A stretch of DNA of 64,000 nt from Labyrinthula sp. Ha. Taxonomy: Eukaryota > Sar > Bigyra > Labyrinthulida > Labyrinthulaceae. A program made the translations under genes and the position numbers. Where the stretch lies: positions 1 through 64,000 of the forward strand of contig JAALGZ010000019.1 in NCBI GenBank assembly GCA_015227615.1. The letters run 5' to 3'. Shown here piece by piece: positions 1-9,747 of this stretch. Under the pieces are notes generated by a model, which was given only the letters and a program-made list of their open reading frames with translations, did no database searches and was not told the DNA's origin. How positions within the stretch are numbered: the first letter of the stretch is position 1; each line of letters opens with the position of its first letter.

Positions 1-19
1 ATCACGTCCTTTGAGGACA
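1..19 (-). repeat. Edge of the 3' LTR (cut by the window)
   Basis: These 19 bases equal 7747-7765 exactly. On the minus strand the copy starts TGTCCTCAAAGGACG, with a small GTCCT/AGGAC inverted repeat, and follows directly after a polypurine tract. The remainder of this LTR is off the left end. Confidence 0.85.
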
Positions 20-29
20 TCCCCCCTTG
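20..29 (-). other. Polypurine tract for plus-strand priming
   Basis: On the minus strand the run TCAAGGGGGGA abuts the TG that opens the 3' LTR. This is the normal place and composition for the polypurine tract of an LTR retrotransposon. The stop of the preceding reading frame lies only about a dozen bases upstream, so the coding region reaches almost to the LTR. Confidence 0.8.
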
Positions 30-42
30 AAGGAGAGAAGTG

Positions 43-3000
43 CTATGCACCTGAAGGTGTGTAAACAATATGAGCTTTAGCATCAAGTTCTATTCCACAG
101 CTGCTCCAGTTCTGTCGTAGATTGTTACTTCTGGCAAACATCTCGAACTTGTTGCAGTGAGGAAAAACAAGATCCAAGATCCAGTAGAAAGTTTCGGGCT
201 TAGCTGAAGGTTCTAAAGGAATAGTCTTGATTGAGTTTGAAAAATGATCTAATTTGTATTCTCCAAAAGTGTCTGAATAGTAAATAGATTCCTGCTCTCT
301 CCTTTGAAATATTAGGCAGGTTTCTTGAGCATGTTGTAAGAAAAAACCTAAACTTTTAAATAAACTTCCAGATCTATGTGACTTGATCCAGGTAAAGATG
401 TCGACTGAATAATAATTAAGAGATTTGGCCCAAGACAAGGCGCAATGATAAGAAGAATTCGTAACCCACAAAAATAAATAACTTCCAAAAGGGAAGTGTT
501 GTAAAGGTAAATCTAATTTCATAAATTCAGAGTTAGATAAAGTTGGGTAGTCCAGTGTGATTCCACGTGTAGGATTTGAATTACCTATCTTCCACGGAGG
601 ATCAACCACTAAGATTTGAAAAATGTTGTGTTTTGAATAAGGTTTTTCGAATTCCAAATCAAAGATGTTTTGGCTAAATAATCTGGTATCAGGTGGAGTA
701 AAGTAGATTCTTCCACTACATCCTAAAAGGGTATAGTAATTTCCGCCATTACATTCTAGTATTATCTTGTCGCCCGATAATAAGTCAACAGAGGTAAGTT
801 GTACTTTATTGTCGATGAGAACTAATGAAATGGAAATTGAGTCTTGTCTGTATGAGTAACTATTTGGTGTATTTCGTAGTTCGTCAAATTCTTGGCAAAA
901 GGTAATAGATTTTGAATATAATGTAGATAGATCAGTCCAATACGTAGAGGACTTTAATAAAGTTTTGTAAAGAGTGTCGAGTAGTAATTCACTTCCTTCA
1001 ACAGCTTTTACTAATGGTTCTGATAGATTAAGTATTCGTGACTTTAAGGCTTCAAAAGAAGAGATACCAAATTGTAGTAAGAATTGTTGACATTCATCAG
1101 AATCAGTATATTCCTTTTCCATCAACCTAAGATGTTTGAGGTTCTCGATTCTTCTGAAATAAGGGATCTTAATGTCTTCTGGCTTCGAAGTTATTTCGAT
1201 CTCTTGAGAAAATAAAGTTAGTATCTTTGTCTTTTCAATGTAAGTGTTGAAACGTCCTGGTAAGTTTTTGTGCATCGTTTTAATTCCAAAATGCTTTTGA
1301 AGAAAAGTTCTAAGTTCGACCACATCGAATCTTCTATTATGAAATATTCCAATAGACTGCAAGTTACATAGCCTCTGAATCTGGGTCGAGATTTGTTGCT
1401 TTGATCTAAAAGGTAAATAATCTCCTTCCAAATATTCAACATATTTCCCAGATCCAAACTTCATGATTAAAAGACGTAAAATGTTCTTCTCCTCTGGTAG
1501 CCATCCTAGGGTATTTCCCCCCGAAATAAAATGAAAATTTAGTTGTTTCTGAAACTTCATCGAGGATAAACGAAATTTGAGGCTATTGACACGTGCAAGT
1601 TGATTTCTTCTTGAAACATCATGATCTTGTAGAATTCTTGAAATAAGCATCTTGAGGTTATTGTCGTCCATATTTTGAACATAAGAAGTAACTAGAATAG
1701 GAACATCTTCATAAATAGTGACAGCTGGTTCCCAGGTGTCTTGATCCTGTTCAAAACCTAACCAGCGGATTTTAAACTCAAAAGAGTTATTGTCAGCAGC
1801 TAATCTACATCCAACAATGCTTTCTATTTCCAACTGCTTAAAATTGTGAACAAATAATGCTTTCAACTTCTTGCTGCCAATAGGGCGAGTGTGTGAATAA
1901 AACCAAATGCGTGATGAATGAACAGTTCTAGTCTTCCCTAAGAGAGACTCGACTAAATAGACGTTGCTTGATAAAATGTCTATTATTTGATAGGGTCCTA
2001 TCCATGAGAGACTAGTTTTAGCATTTGCATGTTGTGTACCATGTTCAGAAACTAACACCCAATCCCCAGGTGAGAATTGTAAAATGGGCGTAGCAGTTTT
2101 ATTTCTCCTGCTATTTTCAGCTTCTTGTTTAAGTCTAACAACTTCAAAAGTTTTATTCTGTATTGTGTCTAAAGTAGTGATAATATTTTCAACATCAGAA
2201 AACATGGCTTCTTTGTCCAAGGGCTTATGAACTTCATTGCCGACTGTTATTGCAAAATGTTGTAAATCACGTTCGATTAAGGGTGTATTCAACCTATGAT
2301 ATAAAAATAACTCGTTAGGAGTTCTTCCATCTCTTCTCTCCATAGGTTTATTATTTATGATGTAAGTTATTAAAGATAAAATGCTAGGCCATTGAGATTC
2401 GTGTAATCCGAACTGGCTAACCAGCGATTTGAGATAGTTTAAAATACTATTATTTGCCGTCTCTACTGAACCATTTGTCCATGGCGAGTAGGCAATAGTA
2501 AAATTTTGTTCAAATCCAATTGATTTGCTTAAGTAGTGTAGTAGATTATTTGAAAAATGGGACCCGTTGTCCGTAATTATTAAAAAATCTTCCGCAAAAC
2601 CAAAGTTTGCTCTCCATAATAAGAGAGACTCTGCCATTCCTCTTGCGGTAGGCGTTTTATGAAAGGTAAGTTGAGTTTTTCTAGTTGCAGAATCTAGTAA
2701 TACTAATATATAACCTGTTTGATTAATGTAGAGAAAATCAGCACGCAATATTTCACGTGATTTCTTAGCTAAATGTGTTAGGTGATATGGTCTTCGTATT
2801 ATGCGAGGAGACTTTTGACAGTGTAAACACCTGTTTCTATAAGAAGATAATAAAGAATTTAAGTCTTTTTTCCTGATTCCCTGTAAATAAACCTCGGACA
2901 GGTACTTCTTTTCTGCAGAAGCACTGGGGTGTCCTCTTAAAATATGGTTCATAATAATATAGCGAGGGATTAAACTTCTTGGTATTACTAATAAATCATC

Positions 3001-4146
3001 TTTGTAGTAAACTCCTTCTTTAATTTGAAAATCGGACAATGAATCAGAGTGTAATCTATGTTGATATTTCCTTAATGTATTGAAATCTATTGATTTAAAA
3101 GAGATATTTGGATAAAATGGTGAAAGGTACGAAATGTGTTCGTTCAATAATTCTTGTTGAAGGTTAGAACGATTGGTTGAGACTGAAACTCTTTCTTCGA
3201 GCTCTGCCTCACCAAATGATAAGTTAGAGACTTTAGCTGTTATACGAGCTAGTTCTGGTTCTTGATTTAACACATCTAAAAAGTTGTCCTCGTTAGAATG
3301 CTTGATTGTTCCCCAACTTTTGATATCTGGCTCAATATAAGGAGCTGGTTGAGTTGTAGACTTCTCTCGTTCTTGATCTGCTTCTGTATTTTCAAGAAAC
3401 ATGATTTGAATCACTTCAGTATTTGATTCGTAAATAAGGTTACATCTTGATATATTTGCTTCATTAGTTTTTCCCCAACGGGTTAAAAGATCAGAGACAA
3501 AATTATCTCTACTAGAAATATGGAAGATGGTTAAGTCAACAGACTGTAACCTTAGAATCCACCTATAAATGCGATCCCAATAGATTCGACGTTCGTTTTG
3601 TTTGATTCTGACTACTGAAAGTAAAGCTCTATGGTCTGTATAAATATAGATCCCACCAGAGTGTGTCCTTAAAATAAACCCTATTCGCTCAAAAGCGTAA
3701 ATAATTGGGTATAATTCTTTCGAAGAAATATGCCATCTTAATTCACTTGAAATAAAAGAGCCAGACAGAAACATAATTGGTCTTGGTTTTAAAGTTCTGA
3801 CGTCATTAGTGACGTTCTTTTCTTCATCTTGAAAAACAGCAAGACTCCAAACATCTTGAGAGGAGTCTGTAAAAAGTAAAAGTGGTATTTTTTCATCATA
3901 CATTGAAAGGAATCTTTTACTTGAATCAACTATGGCTTGTTTCAGCATCGAATATGCCTGCTCTCTTTCTTCAGTCCATTCGACTTCTTCTTTTAATCTT
4001 TCAACTTCAGATAACTTTTTTCCTTTGAGATTAGCATATTCTGCAAAGGGTTTTCTTAATTGAGAGAGCTTCGGTATATTTGGCGAGAGCCAATTCGCTA
4101 AATAAACTAATTGTGCTACCTCATGCCTGTAAGTAGGCTTTGGCAT
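43..4146 (-). CDS. Retrotransposon RNase H - integrase - chromodomain - SANT-like - MT-A70 open stretch
   Basis: Open stretch of 1367 residues. RNase H spans about 85-225, with the acidic set D94, E144, D171, D219. The integrase zinc finger is near 401-443 (H401 or H406, C440, C443) and the catalytic core has D470, D526 and E562 with the classical 35-residue spacing. A chromodomain covers about 772-825 (FKIRWLGF, DTWEP). Residues about 878-930 resemble a Myb/SANT repeat (GWLPEEKNILRLL, then RSKQQISTQIQRL). The last 190 residues are an MT-A70 methyltransferase: VVDPPW at 1180-1185 (bases about 592-609) is the catalytic DPPW box, and the C-terminal signature KPETFYWILDL, KFEMFAR, QNW and GIEL is present. 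MT-A70 enzymes such as METTL3/IME4 methylate adenine N6 in RNA or DNA. The domain is in frame with the integrase, so it belongs to the element rather than to a host gene beside it. The catalytic substrate cannot be told from sequence. Confidence 0.92.
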   Translation of the reverse strand: MPKPTYRHEVAQLVYLANWLSPNIPKLSQLRKPFAEYANLKGKKLSEVERLKEEVEWTEEREQAYSMLKQAIVDSSKRFLSMYDEKIPLLLFTDSSQDVWSLAVFQDEEKNVTNDVRTLKPRPIMFLSGSFISSELRWHISSKELYPIIYAFERIGFILRTHSGGIYIYTDHRALLSVVRIKQNERRIYWDRIYRWILRLQSVDLTIFHISSRDNFVSDLLTRWGKTNEANISRCNLIYESNTEVIQIMFLENTEADQEREKSTTQPAPYIEPDIKSWGTIKHSNEDNFLDVLNQEPELARITAKVSNLSFGEAELEERVSVSTNRSNLQQELLNEHISYLSPFYPNISFKSIDFNTLRKYQHRLHSDSLSDFQIKEGVYYKDDLLVIPRSLIPRYIIMNHILRGHPSASAEKKYLSEVYLQGIRKKDLNSLLSSYRNRCLHCQKSPRIIRRPYHLTHLAKKSREILRADFLYINQTGYILVLLDSATRKTQLTFHKTPTARGMAESLLLWRANFGFAEDFLIITDNGSHFSNNLLHYLSKSIGFEQNFTIAYSPWTNGSVETANNSILNYLKSLVSQFGLHESQWPSILSLITYIINNKPMERRDGRTPNELFLYHRLNTPLIERDLQHFAITVGNEVHKPLDKEAMFSDVENIITTLDTIQNKTFEVVRLKQEAENSRRNKTATPILQFSPGDWVLVSEHGTQHANAKTSLSWIGPYQIIDILSSNVYLVESLLGKTRTVHSSRIWFYSHTRPIGSKKLKALFVHNFKQLEIESIVGCRLAADNNSFEFKIRWLGFEQDQDTWEPAVTIYEDVPILVTSYVQNMDDNNLKMLISRILQDHDVSRRNQLARVNSLKFRLSSMKFQKQLNFHFISGGNTLGWLPEEKNILRLLIMKFGSGKYVEYLEGDYLPFRSKQQISTQIQRLCNLQSIGIFHNRRFDVVELRTFLQKHFGIKTMHKNLPGRFNTYIEKTKILTLFSQEIEITSKPEDIKIPYFRRIENLKHLRLMEKEYTDSDECQQFLLQFGISSFEALKSRILNLSEPLVKAVEGSELLLDTLYKTLLKSSTYWTDLSTLYSKSITFCQEFDELRNTPNSYSYRQDSISISLVLIDNKVQLTSVDLLSGDKIILECNGGNYYTLLGCSGRIYFTPPDTRLFSQNIFDLEFEKPYSKHNIFQILVVDPPWKIGNSNPTRGITLDYPTLSNSEFMKLDLPLQHFPFGSYLFLWVTNSSYHCALSWAKSLNYYSVDIFTWIKSHRSGSLFKSLGFFLQHAQETCLIFQRREQESIYYSDTFGEYKLDHFSNSIKTIPLEPSAKPETFYWILDLVFPHCNKFEMFARSNNLRQNWSSCGIELDAKAHIVYTPSGA

Positions 4147-4185
4147 ATTTAATATTTTTTCAAAGAATGCTGGTGAAAAATTCCA

Positions 4186-5144
4186 CTAACCTTTTTTGAT
4201 TTCGCGGCCACACCAGATGGTGTGTTGTTCTCCGAAACCGCATTTTCTTAAATTTAAGCGAACTTTTCGAAATATAGCTCTTTGTAATAATTTTTCTAAA
4301 ATAATGCATAACTTTTCAAAAGAAGTTGAGTAAACGAGAAGATCATCCAGCCAGGCCAGTACACCATTCTCTTCTGTATTGAATAAATAGTCACCATCCT
4401 GATCAATAACTTCGTTTATAATACGATCAAAGAAAAATGCTGGGGTGTTTGACCATCCCATGGGGCACCGTTTAAGGTATAGGCGCTCCTTCTTGTGACG
4501 AGAGTAAATATTTCTCTATGTTCTTCCTTTGTAGGCAGAAAGTCAAAACCTGAAAGTATGTCCAAAGTCGCGTAGAACTTAGTGTTCTTGATGGACATTA
4601 GTTGCCTTTCTAAGTTTGGCAAGTTTAAAGTAGTTGGTTGAGTTATTTGATTCAACTTAATCATATTCGCTACCATTCGGTAACGATTGAGAATATTGTC
4701 TTCTTTCCAACTTTCGCGTTGACTGTTCGTCATCGTAGCCCAATCACTAGGCTTAGTAATCTTTTTTGTGACAACAAAAACAGGATGGCCCCAGACTGGG
4801 TTCTTTGCTGGAGAAACAATACCAGCCTGTCTTAGAGCTTCAAACTTGAGCTCCAGAAACCTCTCCTCTTCTTTTGTCTGGTGATAACCATCGCTCCTTA
4901 GGATTGAGGGGCCTGGTTTAAGTTCCACTTCTATGGGAGTTAAATTAGACATCTGTGCATTAGATTGTCTTAATCCCCATCCAGCGCGATATTTTGTAAA
5001 TAATTTCTTTAGGAAGTTCTGTTGCTGTAAATTAAATGTAGATTCAGAGAGTTTAACATTTATCATTGTATTTATTTCCTTATCTTCCTCCGCTATTTGA
5101 ATATTACCTTCGCCGATGCCTATTTCGTTGAATTCTTTAGGCAT
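4186..5144 (-). other. Reverse transcriptase region of the retrotransposon
   Basis: Minus-strand translation shows the Ty3/gypsy RT hallmarks: PIEVELKPG and an ALRQAGIVSPAKNPVWGHPVFVVTKK-like thumb-entry motif (shortened here), NRYRMVANMIKLNQIT, the KNTKFYATLDILSGF block, GWSNTPAFF, and the catalytic box in LAWLDDLLVYS. It lies between the protease-bearing gag frame and the RNase H/integrase stretch, as expected. This part is not a single continuous frame in this copy, consistent with an ageing but still recent insertion. Confidence 0.88.
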
Positions 5145-5787
5145 GTTCTGTTGAACATTGGCTAGTAATACGGGAGTAACTTCGCTGTTATCAGGATCTC
5201 TGTCTAATTTTTCAAAATGAGCTGTTTCTAAATCTTCAATGGGCTTTACTCTGAGCTCTCTAACTTCGAGAGTTCGAATATATGTTGCCCCTTCTTGAGA
5301 TACAATAGTTGGAGCATCATTATAAAATTGAAGTGTGGGGGGTTTGATTAAATAAACTTAGAATAATCTTCTGTAAATCCTTCTCGATCTCATCATATTC
5401 CAGTTGTACATCTGTGTCTTGTTGATGTTTAATAATTGAATGATCTAAATTGTTTTTATGGAAAATAAAATATCTTAATACACTTGGCCTGAATATTTTG
5501 TGAAATTCTTCTGAAGTAAAATCCTTTTCATGAATAAAAATAACTGAATCTGCTAATTTATAACCACCGCTATAAAAAGTATTGAAAATATAGAATAAGA
5601 ATTGAGTGTCTGCTTTGATAATATAAAATGTAGAGTGTGAACCTGAATTTTTAAAGAATGATGTAATTTCCTGCTTGTTGAGTTGATTAATATAAATCTC
5701 CACTGTTGGTCCTTCCAAAGAGTTGTCTTGAATGCCGTGTAAAGAAGAGATTGGTTTAGAAACCCGGACTTTGTCTCCACCTTTATC
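5145..5787 (-). other. Segment between protease and reverse transcriptase of the retrotransposon
   Basis: This stretch links gag-protease to the RT. It holds a minus-strand open stretch at about 5320-5718 (132 residues, e.g. FFKNSGSHSTFYIIKADTQF) that matches no domain I recognise; it may be the amino-terminal part of pol. It is not a separate host gene as far as I can tell. Confidence 0.55.
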
Positions 5788-7509
5788 CTATTCTTCCTTT
5801 TCTTTGCTATGATCAGCTTGTGCGAGGTCTAGCTTGATTCCAAAATAGTTCAAAGTTCTTTTCCCTATAATAACTTCATCCCAGTTGGGGTCGTCTACAA
5901 CGAAAAACTTCTGGACACCTATTCTGAAGCTAGTTTCCCCCTGTTTGAGCATGGCCCTAGCATAGACCGCCTTCTTCACTTGCTTCTTAGTTTTATCCGG
6001 GAACTGAACCTCCTTTATATATTGCGGGTCTTCCGTCTTTATGGTGTATTGTTCCAACGCTTGCAGACTACTGACGTTGTAGTCTGCTCCCATATCCGCG
6101 ATACCTTTTACGTTCGCATATTGCTTGCTAGAGAGGTGAAAGATCATAAGAGTGATAGGTGTGGCGCTGTTGCCTATTCTTCTAAGGACAATGCAATCGA
6201 CGTTTCTTAGTTGCTTGCGCTTCTTGTATTCTTCATTATGATAAGGTGGAAGATGTGATGTTTTAAGTCCAGTGGTTTGCTTCTGTTTGACGGCCTTTTC
6301 TCTTAAAACGAATCTTCTTTTTATCATTTTAGATATTAACTTTAGTAGATCCAACTCCTTATCATCCAAAAGCATCTCGTCTACATTGAAATTGAACGCT
6401 TCTGGAACTTTTGATAGTATTGTTTTTAAGATCTTCTTTCTGTTTCTATTCATCTGCTCTTTATTAAGGAACTTTAAAATCTTCATTGCCTCATCCATGA
6501 AAGTGTAAATCTGGTCTTCTGGAAGCATCTTCTTTGTCGGCCACTTTAATACAGTTTGAAGTAAAAATATGCTTCTAGAACGTTCAGCTTTATAATAATT
6601 CTGTAGATGTTTTTTGAGATAATTCATAATTGAATGTGATTCTTTTATATTTACTCCTCTTTGTTGTAAGCTCTCAGTTGCCCCGCTTGAAATCAAGCTC
6701 AGTATGTTCATTGGAACATTAGGTAATGTAGTTTCCACTTCGTGAACAAAAGATTTGATTTCTTCGTATGTGAGTGAAGATAATTTCTTAGGAGGAGTTA
6801 TATGAATCAGTGGGTATCCACGAGCTGTATGTGGAAATGCTGAACTCGGCATGTTGTAGGGCTCAAAGTTATTCATATGGAAATTTCTGTCCACATAGGT
6901 ACTTCCAGTGTCTGACCAGGGATCAATGCTGCTATCTGCAGATGTTTGTTCTTCATCCTTCTTTGACTTTTCTGTGTATTCAGGCTTTTTTGAAGATGCC
7001 TTTGATTTGTAACTTTTCGCTTTAGAAAGAGTTGTAACTTTTGATGCTTTGGAAGAACGCGATTTCTTTGTAAGGGTTGTGATCTGACTTTGTGTATCTT
7101 CATCTTGAGTTATTGAACTTCTTGAAGTTAAACCTGATGTAGCTTTTGAATTGGCTACTGACCTTGTATCACCGGTTTCTTTAGCCTCTTTAAGCCTTTC
7201 CTCCACTTCAGTTATCTTAGCTAACTTCTCTGCGATATCTTTTTGAATTCTTTGCATCCTTTTCCTTTCTTTGATAATAGCTTTGATATTTTCGAGATCT
7301 TTAGGTCCATATTGTGCAGATCCGCCGCTGCTTCTTGGAGACTTTCTAGACGCTTTTGTGGGAGTTTTCTCTGGGGACGCAGTCTTTTGTGGAGATGTGC
7401 TTGGATTCTGGCTTTGATCATCTTTTTCGATATTCTCTTGTGGATTACTCGGTTCCGTTTGATCTTTCAAAGGTTCATTAGATGTTTTCTCTTTAGATTG
7501 AGGAGTCAT
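5788..7509 (-). CDS. Retrotransposon gag with C-terminal aspartic protease
   Basis: The frame is open from 7689, but the likely initiator is the ATG at 7507-7509 (MTPQSKEK), because the codons before it fall in the LTR/leader and encode an odd Tyr/Cys/Ile-rich run. That gives about 573 residues. The amino-terminal third is Lys/Ser/Thr-rich and charged, with a strong helix or coiled coil (about MQRIQKDIAEKLAKITEVEE). The middle is a helical capsid-like region. The end carries a retropepsin-type fold: ADMGADYN near 6081-6111 as the active-site loop and VIIGKRTLNYFGI as the second conserved block before the terminus. Gag forms the virus-like particle and the protease cuts the precursors. Protease fused to gag rather than pol is common in this group. 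Confidence 0.82.
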   Translation of the reverse strand: MTPQSKEKTSNEPLKDQTEPSNPQENIEKDDQSQNPSTSPQKTASPEKTPTKASRKSPRSSGGSAQYGPKDLENIKAIIKERKRMQRIQKDIAEKLAKITEVEERLKEAKETGDTRSVANSKATSGLTSRSSITQDEDTQSQITTLTKKSRSSKASKVTTLSKAKSYKSKASSKKPEYTEKSKKDEEQTSADSSIDPWSDTGSTYVDRNFHMNNFEPYNMPSSAFPHTARGYPLIHITPPKKLSSLTYEEIKSFVHEVETTLPNVPMNILSLISSGATESLQQRGVNIKESHSIMNYLKKHLQNYYKAERSRSIFLLQTVLKWPTKKMLPEDQIYTFMDEAMKILKFLNKEQMNRNRKKILKTILSKVPEAFNFNVDEMLLDDKELDLLKLISKMIKRRFVLREKAVKQKQTTGLKTSHLPPYHNEEYKKRKQLRNVDCIVLRRIGNSATPITLMIFHLSSKQYANVKGIADMGADYNVSSLQALEQYTIKTEDPQYIKEVQFPDKTKKQVKKAVYARAMLKQGETSFRIGVQKFFVVDDPNWDEVIIGKRTLNYFGIKLDLAQADHSKEKEE

Positions 7510-7528
7510 CCGTACGTTACTCGAGTAA

Positions 7529-7765
7529 TGTCTTTCCTGGTATACCTTTGACTCTTTCTTCAATCGTAGATATTGTGTATTAACAGTTAAAATATGACAG
7601 ATATGAACGGTTAGAATATAACAGAACCGATATAAGTAGTATATTACAAGGTAGTACACACATGGGTGTGCACATGTCCAATATAGCAAGTATACACGTA
7701 GGTGTGTACCGACTTCTATGTCAACGAATATATCGCTAGAACGACTATCACGTCCTTTGAGGACA
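7529..7765 (-). repeat. 5' LTR of the retrotransposon (inner edge tentative)
   Basis: The outer edge at 7765 is fixed by identity of 7747-7765 with 1-19. The inner edge is a guess: a TGTCTTT at 7529 on the plus strand would pair with the outer AGGACA as the short inverted ends of an LTR, giving about 237 bp. No tRNA-complementary primer binding site (TGG...) is evident right after it; the bases that follow are the palindrome TTACTCGAGTAA. Comparison with the complete 3' LTR outside the window would settle the length. Confidence 0.55.
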
Positions 7766-9747
7766 GATTCTTTGCAATTGAATGGGTTTGTTTTTCATGT
7801 TGAGAAAAAAATCCAACATTCTTACTAGTAACACTGCTCTAGGTATTTTATCTGTTGTAGACACTGATAGCAGCAAACATTATTTACTCTACCTATGTCA
7901 AAGCATACAAAATATTGTACTTTTTCATAATTTAAGTTTTATCAGGGTAAAAGGGCAAACAATTGCAGTCTCATTAACCTTCTGAACTACAGGGGAAAAT
8001 GAATGATTTCATGCTTTCATATTCCGTCAGTTTGATTCAACTGAAAAGAACATATTTCTGCTATAGTAGCTCTCGGGTTTGATAGAATTCTTAGATCATC
8101 AGTCAAGTAATAACACCAAGGTGCTAAACCACTAACACCGTAGCAAAATTGGTGTAGAAAGACTTTGAAGGAAAATTTAACTATATTTTGGAGACGAATC
8201 GTACTATAGTGCAGCGTTAATTATTCAGAGCTAGTAGTGTTGAATGCAAAAATTGGTTGAAGACTCATAATTGTAGTTTGAGCTAAATATAACTGTTTTC
8301 CCTTAATTAGAGGCCATTCTGTTGAGTTAAGGCACGGTTTAATGGATTCAAGTAAATTGAAAGAGCTTAGAAATATTACAGATGCCTTTTATGTCATTCA
8401 CTGGTGGGTTTGTTTTCATGAAACAAATAAAATAATGAAAAAAGTTCTAGGCAAACCAGTGACAACGAAATATAATAAGAAGATTACTCACTCATTCAAA
8501 ACTACTTACCCATAGATCATGATTTTATATGCCTGTTTCCAACTAAGTGAACAAAGTGAGGAAAATCCTTCATCGAGCAATTGAAGACCCTTAAAACCAG
8601 GCTTACTCAAAGCACAATTTGTAGATTATGAGCAAACCTGGTACTCAGTCGTAAAACCTACTTCTTAAAAATTCATTGATAAATATAGGAAAATATTAAA
8701 TGAGCCACATACTGCTCACTCATCCCTCACTTAGTATAGCCTTCAGACTCTTTCAGCCACTCGAGAAATTCCTCATTAGTTCATATGAGTTTTCAATGTG
8801 GACTCACTCTACACCTCTATTTGCAACTCAAATGGCTATAAAATACGATCAAGGACTGTACCTAGGCAAACTACAACGAAAGTAACTTTCTTATATAATA
8901 TAAGTTACTTCAACGGTATTGATTAAAGGATTATGGAATCTTAATCAAGCATACTAGTATCGGAGAGTCTTGACCTACTTAGATCTTACTATTGGTGGAA
9001 GGTTACATGGGGAAATGAACATATAGAGTATATAAGCTCTCAGCTAATTTGAAAAATTTTTCATCCATGGTTTGTAACCCTTCTCTTGATTATATGGTTT
9101 TAGAGATGCAAGTAGCAATATTAATATGGTTCTTAACCCAGTAACTGGGAAATCCTAGCTCCCAAATAAATAAGAAAGATTAAGATGAAAATTTTGAAAT
9201 GAGCTAATTTTCGTGACTAGAGCCGTAAAAAGTTTTTAAAAAAATTAATTGCAAAAACTCAATGAAATAAAAATGAGAAACCTATTTCTCCAGAGTTCAT
9301 TACAATGGCATACCTTAAGACCTGGCTAGAAATCTATTGTTCAGAAGATTATGAAGATGTCGGAGGCTGAAGACTGCAAAAATGTTGGGACTAGAATATA
9401 AACTGTAGTATGAATAGATTTGTTGCTTTATGAAATGGTTGTTTAATTTTTTCCTATAGTTTTATGCTATGAGTTATTTAACAAAATTAGTTTTCTCTGC
9501 TTGGAAAATTTTATTATCCAAATTAGCAGAAACAGAATAATTTTAAATTGAACCAAGTATATCACAATCTGATACATTTTCTTCCCATACGTATTGTCAA
9601 ATTACTACCATAAAAAACTAATTCATATTAAAAATCAATTTGTCTAGAACATTATGCTCAAAGCCACTTCTTAAAACATGTGAACAAAGTCATCCGTAAG
9701 TAATAAAGCAACTGGCCATCCCAGCAAACTAAATATACTCTAAGATC
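7766..9747. other. Intergenic stretch right of the retrotransposon
   Basis: No convincing coding region. The only structure I see is at about 8697-8825, a run beginning TTAAATGAGCC and ending ACTCACTCTACACCTCT, which resembles the small transposon relic at 16.46-16.64 kb (shared TTCCTCATTAGTTCAT-like core and end). The first bases after 7765 (GATTC) would be the right half of the target duplication of the retrotransposon. Confidence 0.5.

Larger units (their letters stand above)
1..7765 (-). mobile_element. Ty3/gypsy chromovirus-type LTR retrotransposon carrying an MT-A70 methyltransferase domain
   Basis: On the minus strand the parts read, in order: 5' LTR (outer edge 7765), gag with aspartic protease, reverse transcriptase, RNase H, integrase, chromodomain, a 350-residue spacer with a SANT-like stretch, MT-A70 methyltransferase, polypurine tract, 3' LTR. 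The bases at 1-19 and 7747-7765 are identical and begin with TG on the minus strand, as LTR edges should; the rest of the 3' LTR lies outside the window. RT-RNaseH-integrase order and the chromodomain place it in Ty3/gypsy (Metaviridae), chromovirus branch. The copy is nearly full length and looks young because most of its coding length is open, but pol is not one continuous frame here: a small number of breaks, perhaps two, some of which could be read-through the family normally uses. The target duplication cannot be tested because one flank is missing. Confidence 0.93.

Noticed and set aside
43-624. MT-A70 domain as a separate host gene beside the element
   Set aside because: It is in the same uninterrupted frame as the integrase and chromodomain and ends before the element's own polypurine tract and LTR.
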